Shown here piece by piece: positions 15,091 through 23,563 of a stretch of DNA of 64,000 nt. The DNA comes from Actinopolymorpha singaporensis (lineage in GTDB: Bacteria; Actinomycetota; Actinomycetes; Propionibacteriales; Actinopolymorphaceae): positions 2,095,981 through 2,159,980 of the forward strand of contig NZ_LT629732.1 in the NCBI RefSeq assembly GCF_900104745.1. The letters are read 5' to 3'. Both the position numbers and the translations under genes were made by a program. Within the stretch, counting starts at the first letter, position 1. The number at the start of each line of letters is the position of its first letter. The notes beneath the pieces are model-generated. The model did not search any database, was not told the origin of the DNA, and worked only from the letters and a program-made list of their open reading frames with translations.

Positions 15091-15834
15091 ATGACCGAGC
15101 GTGCTCCCATGGTGCTCATCACCGGCGCGGCCGGACGGATCGGCTCGACGCTGCGCTCGGCGCTGTCGCAGTACCGCCTCCGGCTGACCGACCGCGACCT
15201 CAGCGACTGCGAGCCGAAGCCGAACGAGGAGATCCTCGAGGCCGACCTCGCCGACTTCGCCGCGATGCGGCAGGCGGTCGAGGGATGCGACGCGGTCGTC
15301 CACCTCGGTGGCAACCCGTCCCCGTCGGCCACCTGGTGGGATCTGAAGGGGCCGAACGTCGACGGGCTCTACAACGTCTTCGAGGCCTCCCGGCAGGCAG
15401 GCGTACGCCGGCTGGTGTTCGCCAGCACCAACCACGTCACGGGCATGCTCGACGAGCGGGGTGAGTGGCCGGTGGGTGCGCAGGGCCCGATCGCGCCCGA
15501 CTCGCTGTACGGCGTGACCAAGGCGCTCGGCGAGGCGATGGGCCGCTACTACTCCGAGAACAGCGACCTGTCGGTGGTCTGCCTGCGGATCGGCTGGTTC
15601 ACCGGCGAGCACCAGCTGCTCGACAACGAGGGCTGGCTGCGGATGTGGCTCAGCGTGCCCGACCTAGGCCGGCTGATCAACGCCAGCCTGACCGCTGACG
15701 TACGGTTCGGGATCTACTACGGCGTCTCGGCCAACACGCCGATGCGGTACGACATGGAGAAGGCGCGCACCGAACTCGGCTACGAGCCCATCGACGACTC
15801 CAGCAAACTCCTCGCGGACCGCACTGACGGCTGA
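15091..15834 (+). CDS. NAD-dependent SDR, uronate dehydrogenase-like
   Basis: Extended-type short-chain dehydrogenase of 247 residues. Rossmann loop [13 protein letters not shown], the acidic residue after strand 2 in [19 protein letters not shown], and the catalytic YxxxK as YGVTKALGE. Size and the ending GYEPIDDSS match bacterial uronate dehydrogenases and related sugar-acid dehydrogenases; the true substrate is not determined by sequence. It is followed after 44 bases by the trpB2-like gene on the same strand. Confidence 0.82.
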   Translation: MTERAPMVLITGAAGRIGSTLRSALSQYRLRLTDRDLSDCEPKPNEEILEADLADFAAMRQAVEGCDAVVHLGGNPSPSATWWDLKGPNVDGLYNVFEASRQAGVRRLVFASTNHVTGMLDERGEWPVGAQGPIAPDSLYGVTKALGEAMGRYYSENSDLSVVCLRIGWFTGEHQLLDNEGWLRMWLSVPDLGRLINASLTADVRFGIYYGVSANTPMRYDMEKARTELGYEPIDDSSKLLADRTDG

Positions 15835-15878
15835 TGCCCTGCGGGGGTGCATCAGGGGGCGGGGTTACGGTGGCCCGC

Positions 15879-17242
15879 ATGGGTGAGCCGACCAAGATCC
15901 TGCTCGACGAGTCCGACCTACCTCGCCGGTGGTACAACCTACTGGCCGATCTGCCCAGCCCACCGCCGCCGGTGCTGCATCCCGGCACCAAGGAGCCGGT
16001 GGGCCCGGACGACCTGGCGCCGTTGTTCCCGGGGGACCTGATCGCCCAGGAGGTCACGGCCGAGAGGTACGTCGACATCCCGGAGGAGGTTCTCGAGGTC
16101 TATCGGCTGTGGCGACCCTCGCCGCTGTACCGCGCGCACCGCCTGGAGAAGGCGCTCGGAACCCCGGCGAAAATCTTCTACAAGTACGAAGGTGTGTCGC
16201 CCGCCGGCTCGCACAAACCGAACACCGCCGTCCCGCAGGCCTACTACAACGCGCTCGCCGGCGTTCGGCGGCTGACCACCGAGACCGGGGCGGGCCAGTG
16301 GGGAACCGCGCTTGCGTTCGCGTGTTCGCAGTTCGGCCTGGACTGCGAGGTGTGGCAGGTCCGTGCGTCGTACGACCAGAAGCCGTACCGCAAGGCGATG
16401 ATCGAGACCTTCGGCGGCGTGGTCCATCCGTCGCCGTCGGAACTCACCGAGGCCGGCCGGGCGGCGCTGGCGAAGGACGGCGGGTCCCCGGGTTCGCTGG
16501 GCATCGCCATCTCCGAGGCGGTCGAGGTCGCGGCCGGTGACCCCACCACCAACTACGCGCTGGGCAGCGTCCTCAACCACGTGCTGTTGCACCAGACCGT
16601 GATCGGGGAGGAAGCGCTCGCGCAGTTCGCCAAGGTGGGGTTGACGCCGGACCTGATCGTCGGCTGCACCGGCGGTGGCTCCAACTTCGCCGGCCTTGCG
16701 TTCCCCTTCCTGCGGGAGAAGCTGTCCGGCCGGATGGATGTGGCGGTCCGGGCGGTGGAACCGGCGAGCTGTCCGTCGTTGACCAAGGGGGTGTACGCGT
16801 ACGACTTCGGTGACACCGCGGGAATGACGCCGCTGATGAAGATGCACACGCTCGGGCACGACTTCGTTCCGGCCCGATCCACGCGGGCGGACTGCGCTAC
16901 CACGGGATGTCCCCGCTGCTGTCCCACGTCTACGAACTCGGTCTGTTCGAGGCCGAGGCCAGAACGCAGCGCGAGTGCTTCGAGGCGGGGGTCCGGTTCG
17001 CCCGTACCGAAGGCATTGTGCCCGCACCCGAACCCACCCACGCGCTTGCCTCGTGCATCGAGGAAGCCCTGCGCTGCAGGGAAACCGGCGAGGAGAAGGT
17101 CATCCTCACCGCGCTCTGCGGTCACGGCCACCTCGACCTGGCAGCCTACGCCGCCTACCTGAACGACGAACTCGTCGACCACGAGCTTCTCGAACGCGAG
17201 GTCGCAGAGGCGGTGGCGGCACTGCCGTCAATTCCGAATTGA
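15879..17242 (+). pseudogene. trpB2: TrpB2-type tryptophan synthase beta chain, -1 frameshift
   Basis: PLP enzyme of the TrpB2 (class II) group: [20 protein letters not shown] with the Schiff-base Lys, [51 protein letters not shown]. At [10 protein letters not shown] the frame breaks. Adding one C to a CCC run near 16873-16875 restores [20 protein letters not shown] and runs to the normal end ([13 protein letters not shown]). Without it the protein loses about 125 residues, including the C-terminal PLP-phosphate region. Either a real loss or a one-base sequencing error in a C run. No trpA is adjacent. Confidence 0.85.
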
Positions 17243-17265
17243 CATGGCCCGCCGTGGAGCGACGC

Positions 17266-17583
17266 TCAGTTGCTCCCCGGCGCGGCGGACGGTCCGGCGG
17301 CGAGCTGGTTGAGCACGTCCAGGTGTTTGGCGAACGCCCTTCGTCCGGCCCTGGTCGCCGCGAGCCAGGTCCGTGGCCGCCGGCCCACCTGACCCTTGGT
17401 GACCTTGACGTAGCCGGCCTCCTCCAGCGTGGTCACGTGCTGGGACAACACGGAGTCGGTGATCTCCACCGTCTCGCGGACGAAGCGGAACTCCACCTTG
17501 TCCGCGGGGAGCAGCGCCGCCATGATCGAGAACCGGGTCGGGTTGTGAATGACGGCGTCGAGCTGGTGACGCGGGTGACTCAC
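17266..17583 (-). CDS. winged-helix transcriptional regulator
   Basis: Compact 105-residue DNA-binding protein: HQLDAVIHNPTRFSIMAALL, VRETVEITDSVLSQHVTTLEEAGYV (recognition helix) and VGRRPRTWLAATRAGRRAF (wing and dimer helix). This matches single-domain MarR/ArsR-like regulators encoded with a membrane partner. GTG 17583 has GGAGGAG four bases upstream and overlaps the upstream gene's stop in a GTGA junction, so it is translationally coupled. The likely operator is the perfect inverted repeat at 18045-18073. Confidence 0.82.
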   Translation of the reverse strand: MSHPRHQLDAVIHNPTRFSIMAALLPADKVEFRFVRETVEITDSVLSQHVTTLEEAGYVKVTKGQVGRRPRTWLAATRAGRRAFAKHLDVLNQLAAGPSAAPGSN

Positions 17584-18026
17584 GAACTCCTCCGCTCGCG
17601 TGCGGCCAGAGCGGGGAACGGCATTGCCAGGACGAGCGCGGCCAGCGTCCACCAGCCGAGCGAGTCGTCGGCCCGCCAGCGGACGATCGGGCCGATCAGG
17701 AGGAGGTAGGCCCCGAACCAGATCGCGGTGGCGACCAGCAGGCGACGGCCCGCTCCGCGCGGCTGCACCTCGTGCGAGTCCGCCCACCAGGCCAGCAGGC
17801 CCATCGCGATCGTCCAGGCCCCGGACGCGACGTACCGCGCGAAGCCGTCCGGGAAGAGGACCTCGATCGCCACGACCAGGGCGAACGCCAGAACGCCCAC
17901 CAACAACAGGTACCTCGCCCACCAACGTCCCGCCGCGCGGGTCCGGCTGCCTGCCCGCGACGCGTCGGTCAGGGCCGCGCGGGCGTCGGACGAGCTGGGC
18001 TCGGGGTCGTGGCTGTGCTCGCTCAT
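17580..18026 (-). CDS. four-helix integral membrane protein
   Basis: 148 residues: a polar N-terminal 35, then four hydrophobic segments (YLLLVGVLAFALVVAIEVLF, SGAWTIAMGLLAWW, LLVATAIWFGAYLLLIGPIV, TLAALVLAMPFPALAA). First gene of a coupled pair with the winged-helix regulator. Such pairs are common in actinobacteria, and the membrane protein is usually of unknown function. AGGGAG precedes the ATG by five to six bases. Confidence 0.75.
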   Translation of the reverse strand: MSEHSHDPEPSSSDARAALTDASRAGSRTRAAGRWWARYLLLVGVLAFALVVAIEVLFPDGFARYVASGAWTIAMGLLAWWADSHEVQPRGAGRRLLVATAIWFGAYLLLIGPIVRWRADDSLGWWTLAALVLAMPFPALAARERRSS

Positions 18027-18044
18027 CGCTCTCCCTCAAGCTCG

Positions 18045-18073
18045 AATGTACTTTAGTGACCATAAAGTACATT
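18045..18073. promoter_or_regulatory. 11-bp perfect inverted-repeat operator
   Basis: AATGTACTTTA-N7-TAAAGTACATT, a flawless dyad in an AT-rich island, ends 19 bases before the start of the membrane protein/regulator operon. It almost certainly overlaps the promoter. Autoregulation by the winged-helix protein is the natural reading. Confidence 0.8.
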
Positions 18074-18099
18074 GAGCGTCTCCGGCAACCCGCCGGGGA

Positions 18100-18292
18100 A
18101 GGGGGTGTCCGTTCAGGGACGGATGCCGAAGATCCGGACGCCCGGGTGCTGAGCGCGCTGGTGGTGGACGGCCTGCTGTTGCAACTGCTCACCGATCCTG
18201 CGGGCATGTCGGTCAGGACCGCGACCGGCGTTCTGCACGATCAGCTCGCCCGGTATGTCAACCTGGACAGCAGTCGGAGGAAGGGACATTGA
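18100..18292 (+). pseudogene. C-terminal remnant of a TetR-family regulator
   Basis: A plus-strand frame ends ARVLSALVVDGLLLQLLTDPAG, then SVRTATGVLHDQLARYVN, typical of the last two helices of a TetR ligand domain. No helix-turn-helix precedes it; instead the frame runs into the operator of the divergent operon. Its TGA overlaps the racemase ATG by one base (TGATG), as expected of an old tetR-racemase operon whose first gene lost its 5' part. Confidence 0.55.
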
Positions 18293-19029
18293 TGCGCACC
18301 ATCGGCCTGATCGGCGGCATGAGCTGGGAGAGTTCGGCGGAGTACTACCGGCTGCTCAACGAGGAGACCAGAGAGCGGCTCGGTGGGCACCACTGTGCGC
18401 CCAGCCTGCTGCTCACTGTCGACTTCGCCGAGATCGAGGCCATGCAACGCGCCGGAGCGTGGGACGCGGCCGGCGCCCGGCTGTCACAGGCGGCCGTCAC
18501 CCTGGAAAAGGCCGGCGCCGACGTGGTGGTGTTGTGCACGAACACGATGCACCTGGTGGCGGACCGGATCGCCGCGGCGATCGGCGTGCCGTTCCTGCAC
18601 ATCGTGGACGCCACCGCCGCGCGGATCACCGCGGCAGGGCTTCGGACGGTGGGGTTGCTGGCCACGCGTTACACGATGGAACACCCCTTCTACCGCGACC
18701 TCATGCGAAACCACGGGATCGAGGTGATCGTGCCGGACGAGCCGGACCGCACGCTCGTGCACGAGGTCATCTACCAGGAGCTGACCCGCAACAGGATCGA
18801 GCCGGCCTCGCGGGTGGCGTACCAGAAGGTGATGGCCGGACTGGCCGAGCGGGGAGCGCAGGCACTGATCCTCGGCTGCACCGAGATCACCCTGCTGGTG
18901 GACGAGTCCGACAGCCCGGTGCCGGTCTTCGACTCCACCCGCATCCACGTGGAGGCGGCAGTGGACCTCGCGCTGTCAGAAGACCCTCCGGCGCGCGAGT
19001 ACCAGCCACGGCGGAGTGTGGGCGGCTGA
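18292..19029 (+). CDS. aspartate/glutamate racemase family protein
   Basis: PLP-independent racemase fold, two Rossmann-like lobes with paired catalytic Cys. Visible: IGLIGGMSWESSAEYYRLLNE, VVLCTNTMHLVAD (first Cys, C-T-N-T), TVGLLATRYTM and LILGCTEITLLVD (second Cys, G-C-T-E). 245 residues, normal for aspartate racemases of the YgeA type. GGAAGG lies before the ATG. The former upstream partner is the TetR remnant, so its original control is probably gone. Confidence 0.87.
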   Translation: MRTIGLIGGMSWESSAEYYRLLNEETRERLGGHHCAPSLLLTVDFAEIEAMQRAGAWDAAGARLSQAAVTLEKAGADVVVLCTNTMHLVADRIAAAIGVPFLHIVDATAARITAAGLRTVGLLATRYTMEHPFYRDLMRNHGIEVIVPDEPDRTLVHEVIYQELTRNRIEPASRVAYQKVMAGLAERGAQALILGCTEITLLVDESDSPVPVFDSTRIHVEAAVDLALSEDPPAREYQPRRSVGG

Positions 19030-19039
19030 AGGCCAAGAC

Positions 19040-19200
19040 CACGAGGGCGCAGGCGGCACCTCTACACCCTCACCCCGGCTGGTCGGGACCTGTCACCGTC
19101 ATCGTTGGGCTGCGCCGGTGGGGAAGAACGCCACTGGCAGCCCCGCCGACGTCGACACGACCTCCGTGCGCAGGGAGTGCCGAGCGCAAGAACGGATTGA
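19040..19200 (+). pseudogene. degraded HxlR-family regulator fragment
   Basis: Pieces in three frames resemble the C-terminal end of HxlR regulators: HLYTLTPAGRDLSP in one, VIVGLRRWG in the next, then TGSPADVDTTS. In intact members these are contiguous. At least two frame changes and no N-terminal helix-turn-helix indicate a decayed relic. Short direct repeats (CGGATTGACAGT twice, CCGGTCAGGCGGG twice) follow it. Confidence 0.45.
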
Positions 19201-19251
19201 CAGTGCAGAAGGACGGATTGACAGTCCGGTCAGGCGGGTTCGACGGTCCGG

Positions 19252-20607
19252 TCAGGCGGGGCGGTCCCGCCGGTCGGTGCGCCGGCCGCGAGGAGTGGAT
19301 CGATCGCGGGGTACGAGTGTCGGGTTGACGTTGTCCAGCACCGTCTCGCGGGTGACGATGACCCGGGCCACGTCGTCGCGGCTGGGCATCTCGTACATCA
19401 GGTTGAGCAGAACCTCCTCGAGGATGGCGCGGGTCGCCCGCGCGCCGGTCCTGCGCAGCAGGGCCTGCTCCGCGATCGCCGTCACAGCATCGTCGGTGAA
19501 CTCCAGTTGGACCCCGTCGAGTTCGAACAGGAGTTGGTACTGCCGGACCAGCGCGTTGCGGGGTTCGGTGAGAATCCGCGCCAGGGCCGCCGCGTCAGGT
19601 GAGTGCACGGTGGTCACGACGGGCAGCCGGCCCACGAGCTCCGGGATGAGCCCGAACTCGCGCAGGTCGTCCGGTGTCACGTCGTCCAGCCCGGCGTGCT
19701 CGTCGCGCTGGGTGCTGAGGCGGAGCGAGGCGCCGAAGCCGACACCTCGGCGCCCGGACCGGCTCTCGACGATCCGCTCGAGTCCGGCGAAGGCTCCGCC
19801 CACGACGAACAACACGTCCCTGGTGTCGAACGGGACGGAGTCCTGAGCCGGGTGCCTGGCACCACCGCCCGGCGGGACGTCGACCACGGCGCCTTCGAGG
19901 ATCTTCAGCAGCGCCTGCTGGACGCCCTCGCCGGAGACGTCCCGGTTGATCGACGGGTTCTCACTCTTGCGGGCGATCTTGTCGATCTCGTCGATGTAGA
20001 CGATCCCCGTCTGGGCCTTCGCCACGTCGTTGTCGGCGGCCTGGACCAGCTTCCGCAGGATGGTCTCGACGTCCTCGCCGACGTAGCCGGACTGGGTGAG
20101 CGCGGTGGCGTCCGCGATCGCGAACGGCACGTCCAGGAACCGCGCCAGCGTCTGCGCGAGGTAGGTCTTGCCGGAGCCGGTCGGCCCGATCAGCAGCACG
20201 TTGGACTTGCCGAGCTCCACCCGGTCGTCGGTCCCGGCTGCCGTCAGGTGGCCGCCAGGCCCGGTCGGCTGTCCGCCGGATCCGGCCCGGACGCGCTTGT
20301 AGTGGTTGTAGACCGCGACGGCCAACGTCTTCTTCGCGGCGTCCTGGCCGACGACGTACTGGTCGAGGAAGCGGGAGATCTCGCGTGGTTTGGGCAACCC
20401 CGCCGGTCCGGACACCGCCGTCCGCGCGTCCTCGCCGGAGTCGGCGGCGGAACGGAGCAGGTCCTCCTCGAGCAGTTCCTTGCACAACCGCACGCACCCC
20501 GCGCAGATGTGGACGCCCGCCGGGCCGGCGATGAGCCGTTCGACCCGCCGGTGGCTCTTTCCGCAGAACGAGCACCTCAGCTGGTCGCCGTCGCCCATGT
20601 GTGCCAC
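19252..20607 (-). CDS. clpX-like: ClpX-like AAA+ unfoldase, divergent orphan paralogue
   Basis: Full ClpX architecture: N-terminal zinc-binding domain ([15 protein letters not shown]), Walker [10 protein letters not shown], pore loop GYVGEDVE, Walker B IVYIDEID, sensor regions ([14 protein letters not shown]) and small AAA domain ([16 protein letters not shown]). Two functional loops differ from canonical ClpX: the ClpP-docking loop reads VGF instead of IGF, and the RKH pore loop reads ARH. No clpP, tig or valS lies nearby, so it is unlikely to be the housekeeping copy. GTG 20607 has GGAAGG seven bases upstream; ATG 20598 is also possible. Confidence 0.85.
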   Translation of the reverse strand: MAHMGDGDQLRCSFCGKSHRRVERLIAGPAGVHICAGCVRLCKELLEEDLLRSAADSGEDARTAVSGPAGLPKPREISRFLDQYVVGQDAAKKTLAVAVYNHYKRVRAGSGGQPTGPGGHLTAAGTDDRVELGKSNVLLIGPTGSGKTYLAQTLARFLDVPFAIADATALTQSGYVGEDVETILRKLVQAADNDVAKAQTGIVYIDEIDKIARKSENPSINRDVSGEGVQQALLKILEGAVVDVPPGGGARHPAQDSVPFDTRDVLFVVGGAFAGLERIVESRSGRRGVGFGASLRLSTQRDEHAGLDDVTPDDLREFGLIPELVGRLPVVTTVHSPDAAALARILTEPRNALVRQYQLLFELDGVQLEFTDDAVTAIAEQALLRRTGARATRAILEEVLLNLMYEMPSRDDVARVIVTRETVLDNVNPTLVPRDRSTPRGRRTDRRDRPA

Positions 20608-20780
20608 TGGAACGCCTTCCGCCCTTCGCCTTCGCCGAAACGGATGCCTGCTCCTGTGCTCGGTCCCCGCGCCGGCAGTTGGTCCCTGCTCCTGCGCGCG
20701 TTCCCACCCCTCGCAGCACCGCCCGGCAGCCACCGTGAACGTACCGTAGATCACCGCCGCGACCGGCCTATCCTGGCGGC

Positions 20781-20990
20781 ATGATTTCCGGACCGGCGCC
20801 AACCGGGCAGCCGCCCCAGGAGGGGGACGTGTGCCCGGTCTGCCGCGAACCACTCCGGCCGACCTCACCCACCACGTCGGTGGTGGAGGTGCCGACCTGG
20901 AGTTGCCCGTACGACTGCGCTCTGACCGTCTGCGCGGAGGAGTGGGAACGCGCGGTCCTGGCACTCGACCGCGAGCGCCGCGGGAGGTGA
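20781..20990 (+). CDS. small zinc-ribbon-like hypothetical protein
   Basis: 69 residues with CPVCREPL and [11 protein letters not shown], that is four or five cysteines that could form a zinc ribbon. Divergent from the clpX paralogue with about 170 bases between. The ribosome site is weak. No family recognised; a metal-binding accessory protein is a guess. Confidence 0.5.
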   Translation: MISGPAPTGQPPQEGDVCPVCREPLRPTSPTTSVVEVPTWSCPYDCALTVCAEEWERAVLALDRERRGR

Positions 20991-21014
20991 CCCGCAGGCG
21001 ACCGCCCTGGCGAA

Positions 21015-21179
21015 CTACACCGCGGCGGCGACGATGGCGGCGATTCGTTCGGCCGTGCTCGGCCCCTCGGCGATCTGCTCACCGTGCAGGTACGCCGCGA
21101 CCTGCACGCACTGTTCCTTACCCGAGCCGACCGCCTCGTCGACGGCCCGCTGGACCTGGCGAATCGGGCCGGGTGACAC
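21015..21179 (-). CDS. small hypothetical protein downstream of rhodanese
   Basis: A 54-codon frame on the minus strand begins GTG and reads like a soluble helical protein: [48 protein letters not shown] at third positions is very high in this frame. It begins 18 bases after the rhodanese stop, so it may be the second gene of that operon. No clear ribosome site. Confidence 0.4.
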   Translation of the reverse strand: MSPGPIRQVQRAVDEAVGSGKEQCVQVAAYLHGEQIAEGPSTAERIAAIVAAAV

Positions 21180-21197
21180 CAGATCGGCCGGGTGGTC

Positions 21198-21518
21198 TCA
21201 GGTCGGCGAGTCGCCGGTCACCACGGGATTGCCCGCCCGCATCCACCCGAGCGTTCCACCGGCGACGGAGTGGGCGTCCAGGCCCGCCCGGGTGAGGACG
21301 TCGGCGCCGGCCAGGCTGCGATGACCGCTCGCGCAGATCACGTAGATCGGCTGGTCCTTCGGCAGGCTCGCGGTGTGCTGGACGAGGGTGCCCAGCGGGA
21401 TCAGCCGCGCCCCGGGCACGTGCCCGGCGGTGTACTCCTCCGGCTCGCGGACGTCCACGGTGAGGTGGCCCTCCTCGTGCGCGCGGACGAACTCCGGCAT
21501 CTCGACCTCGTGGGCCAT
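21198..21518 (-). CDS. rhodanese-like domain protein
   Basis: Single rhodanese domain of 106 residues, GlpE/PspE-like. VDVREPEEYTAGHVPGARLIP is the structural first half; the active-site loop is VICASGHRS with the persulfide Cys. A sulfur carrier or redox role is likely; substrate unknown. AGGGG is seven bases before the ATG. Confidence 0.87.
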   Translation of the reverse strand: MAHEVEMPEFVRAHEEGHLTVDVREPEEYTAGHVPGARLIPLGTLVQHTASLPKDQPIYVICASGHRSLAGADVLTRAGLDAHSVAGGTLGWMRAGNPVVTGDSPT

Positions 21519-21725
21519 GTGGTTCCCCTCACGGTGTGTCCTGCGGCGTCGGCCGGCGCCGGGTCGACCCTACCAACGGGCCGGAACGTGGGTCCCTGGC
21601 GCACGCCGTGCCCTGAGTGCACCGGACCAGGGAGTACGGCCCGCGCGGCGTACGCGGATCGGCGTAGGAGCGAATCGGCTCCCGGGCGGATGATCCGGCC
21701 CACCCCGCCGCGTGAGGATGACCGG

Positions 21726-22364
21726 ATGCCGCTGACCACCGCGACGGATCCGGGCCGCGTGCCCCTTCCCTCAGTCCGCGTGCCCGCCCTCTCCGGCCGG
21801 GCGCGCAGGGGAGTGCTGCTCGTCCACATCGCCGCCGCCGGAACGTGGCTCGGCGTCGACGTGGTGATGGCGGTGGTGGTGTTCACCGCGGTGCTGTCGG
21901 ACGACCCCCGGACCGTCGCACTGTGCTATCAGGCGTTGCACCTGTTCACCGTGTGGCCGCTCCTGGTGACCGGCCTGGTGTGTCTGGCGAGCGGGATCGT
22001 CCTCGGGCTCGGCACGAAGTACGGCCTGCTGAAGTACTGGTGGGTGGCGGTGAAGCTCGCCCTGAACCTTCTGCTCACCGGGTTGGTCCTGGTCGCGCTG
22101 CGGCCCACGGTCACCGAGGCGGCGGAGTACGGCCGGCAGCTTGCGGCGGGGCATCCCGGTGTGCCGCCGCGGGACATGATCTACCCGCCGATCGTGTCGC
22201 CTCTCCTGGTGGGGTTCGCGTTCGTCCTGGCCGTGTTCAAGCCGTGGGGGCGGATCCGGGCGAGGTCGGGCAACCGAGTCGCGCCTCGGGACGCAGGTCC
22301 GCGGCGAGCTCCTCGCCCACGGCGGCCCGGGCCAGGGCGCGCCCCAGGGCGGGAGCGTGCTTGA
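21726..22364 (+). CDS. integral membrane protein, DUF2269-like
   Basis: About 212 residues with four hydrophobic segments: LLVHIAAAGTWLGVDVVMAVVVF, LFTVWPLLVTGLVCLASGIVLG, VAVKLALNLLLTGLVLVAL and IVSPLLVGFAFVLAVF. The first helix has the HIAAAGTWLG pattern seen in DUF2269 and CopD-like proteins. The Arg/Pro-rich C-terminal tail overlaps the convergent oxidoreductase by 128 bases and may be non-essential read-out. Function unknown. Confidence 0.7.
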   Translation: MPLTTATDPGRVPLPSVRVPALSGRARRGVLLVHIAAAGTWLGVDVVMAVVVFTAVLSDDPRTVALCYQALHLFTVWPLLVTGLVCLASGIVLGLGTKYGLLKYWWVAVKLALNLLLTGLVLVALRPTVTEAAEYGRQLAAGHPGVPPRDMIYPPIVSPLLVGFAFVLAVFKPWGRIRARSGNRVAPRDAGPRRAPRPRRPGPGRAPGRERA

Positions 22365-23442
22365 AGAGGTTGTTGCCCGCCACGAACAGCACCTGCCCGG
22401 CCGGGCCCTCGGGCCCGGCCCGCCAGACGGCGAGGCCGTCCGGGCCCCAGGGCAGTTCGGTCGTCCAGCAGTGCACGTGGCCGAGGGGGTCCGGATCCAG
22501 CCCGGGCAGCGCCTCGCGTACGTAGGCCACGGCGCCGTCGGCGAGTCTGCCCAGCCCGTCGGGGTCGGCCACACTGCCGTCCGGGCGTGCCGCCACGTGT
22601 CCGCTGACCCCCACGGCGTACGCACGACTACCGGGAAGGGCAGCCGCGTAGATGCTGCCCGCGGTGAAGTCCCCGCTGCCGTCCTGCAGGCAGGCCAGCC
22701 TCGCCGGCGGCTCGCCGCGCACCGCGAAGGTCACCCGCGCGTGTGCCCCGAACTCGACCGGCACCGTCAGCCCGGCTCCGCGGGCGAGGGCAGGCGTGCC
22801 GCGGCCCGCACAGACCACCACCGTGTCGTAGTCGGCGCGACGGCTCACCGAACGCACCTGCGCCCGGGCGTTCGTTCCGCCTGACCCGCCCGGTCCTGGA
22901 GATCCTTGCCCGGGCCCCGCGGCGTGCACCGACAGCACCTCGTCGTTGACGATCTCCCCGTCGACGGCCGCCGCGAGCGCACGGATCGCGGCCTGGGTAC
23001 GGATCGCCCCGGCCGTCTCGTCCAACATCGCCGGCGCCGAGCCGGCCGCCCGTCCCCGGACCAGCGGCACCAGCTCCGCGAGCTCGCCGGCGTCGACCAT
23101 CCGGGCGGGCACACCAGCCTGGCGCAGCAGCGCCAGCCGTCGCTCGGTGTCCGGCCCGATGCTGACCGCGCCGTCGCCGGACACCAGCTCGACTCCGAGC
23201 CGGTCCTGCCAGGTGCGCCAGACCGCCCGGCTCTCCCGCGCCCACGCGACCAGCCGGGGATCCTCGTGCGAGTGCCGGAACAGCCGGGACTGGCCGGTCG
23301 ACTGCCCGTTGCCCGGGACGCCCACCTCGTAGACGTCGGGCCGGACGCCGAGTTCGGTCAGCGCGTACGCCGTACTCAGGCCGACGATCCCTGCTCCCAC
23401 CACGGCGACCCTCGACGCACTGCCCATGCCAGGACTGTTCAT
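22237..23442 (-). CDS. FAD-dependent amino acid oxidase family protein
   Basis: DAO-type flavoprotein of about 400 residues. Nucleotide-binding GxGxxG in VAVVGAGIVGLSTAYALTE, the QSRLFRH segment near the N-terminus, DTVVVCAGRGTPALA, and the C-terminal FAD contact in LFVAGNNLFKHAPALGRALA. This resembles sarcosine/N-methyl amino acid oxidases, but the covalent-FAD Cys is not evident. A Gly-rich insertion (GPGQGSPGPGGSGG) lies mid-protein. ATG 23442 is preferred; ATG 23427 is possible. Confidence 0.82.
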   Translation of the reverse strand: MNSPGMGSASRVAVVGAGIVGLSTAYALTELGVRPDVYEVGVPGNGQSTGQSRLFRHSHEDPRLVAWARESRAVWRTWQDRLGVELVSGDGAVSIGPDTERRLALLRQAGVPARMVDAGELAELVPLVRGRAAGSAPAMLDETAGAIRTQAAIRALAAAVDGEIVNDEVLSVHAAGPGQGSPGPGGSGGTNARAQVRSVSRRADYDTVVVCAGRGTPALARGAGLTVPVEFGAHARVTFAVRGEPPARLACLQDGSGDFTAGSIYAAALPGSRAYAVGVSGHVAARPDGSVADPDGLGRLADGAVAYVREALPGLDPDPLGHVHCWTTELPWGPDGLAVWRAGPEGPAGQVLFVAGNNLFKHAPALGRALARAAVGEELAADLRPEARLGCPTSPGSAPTA

Positions 23443-23563
23443 CTGTCCCACCGCCCCATCCGGTCTCGTCGTGCGATCGCCCGGCCTGTCCACGACCGAA
23501 TCTAACGTGGCAGGGCACTTGGATCTTTCAGCGCGGACGGCGCCCGGCCGCTACCGTGACCGG

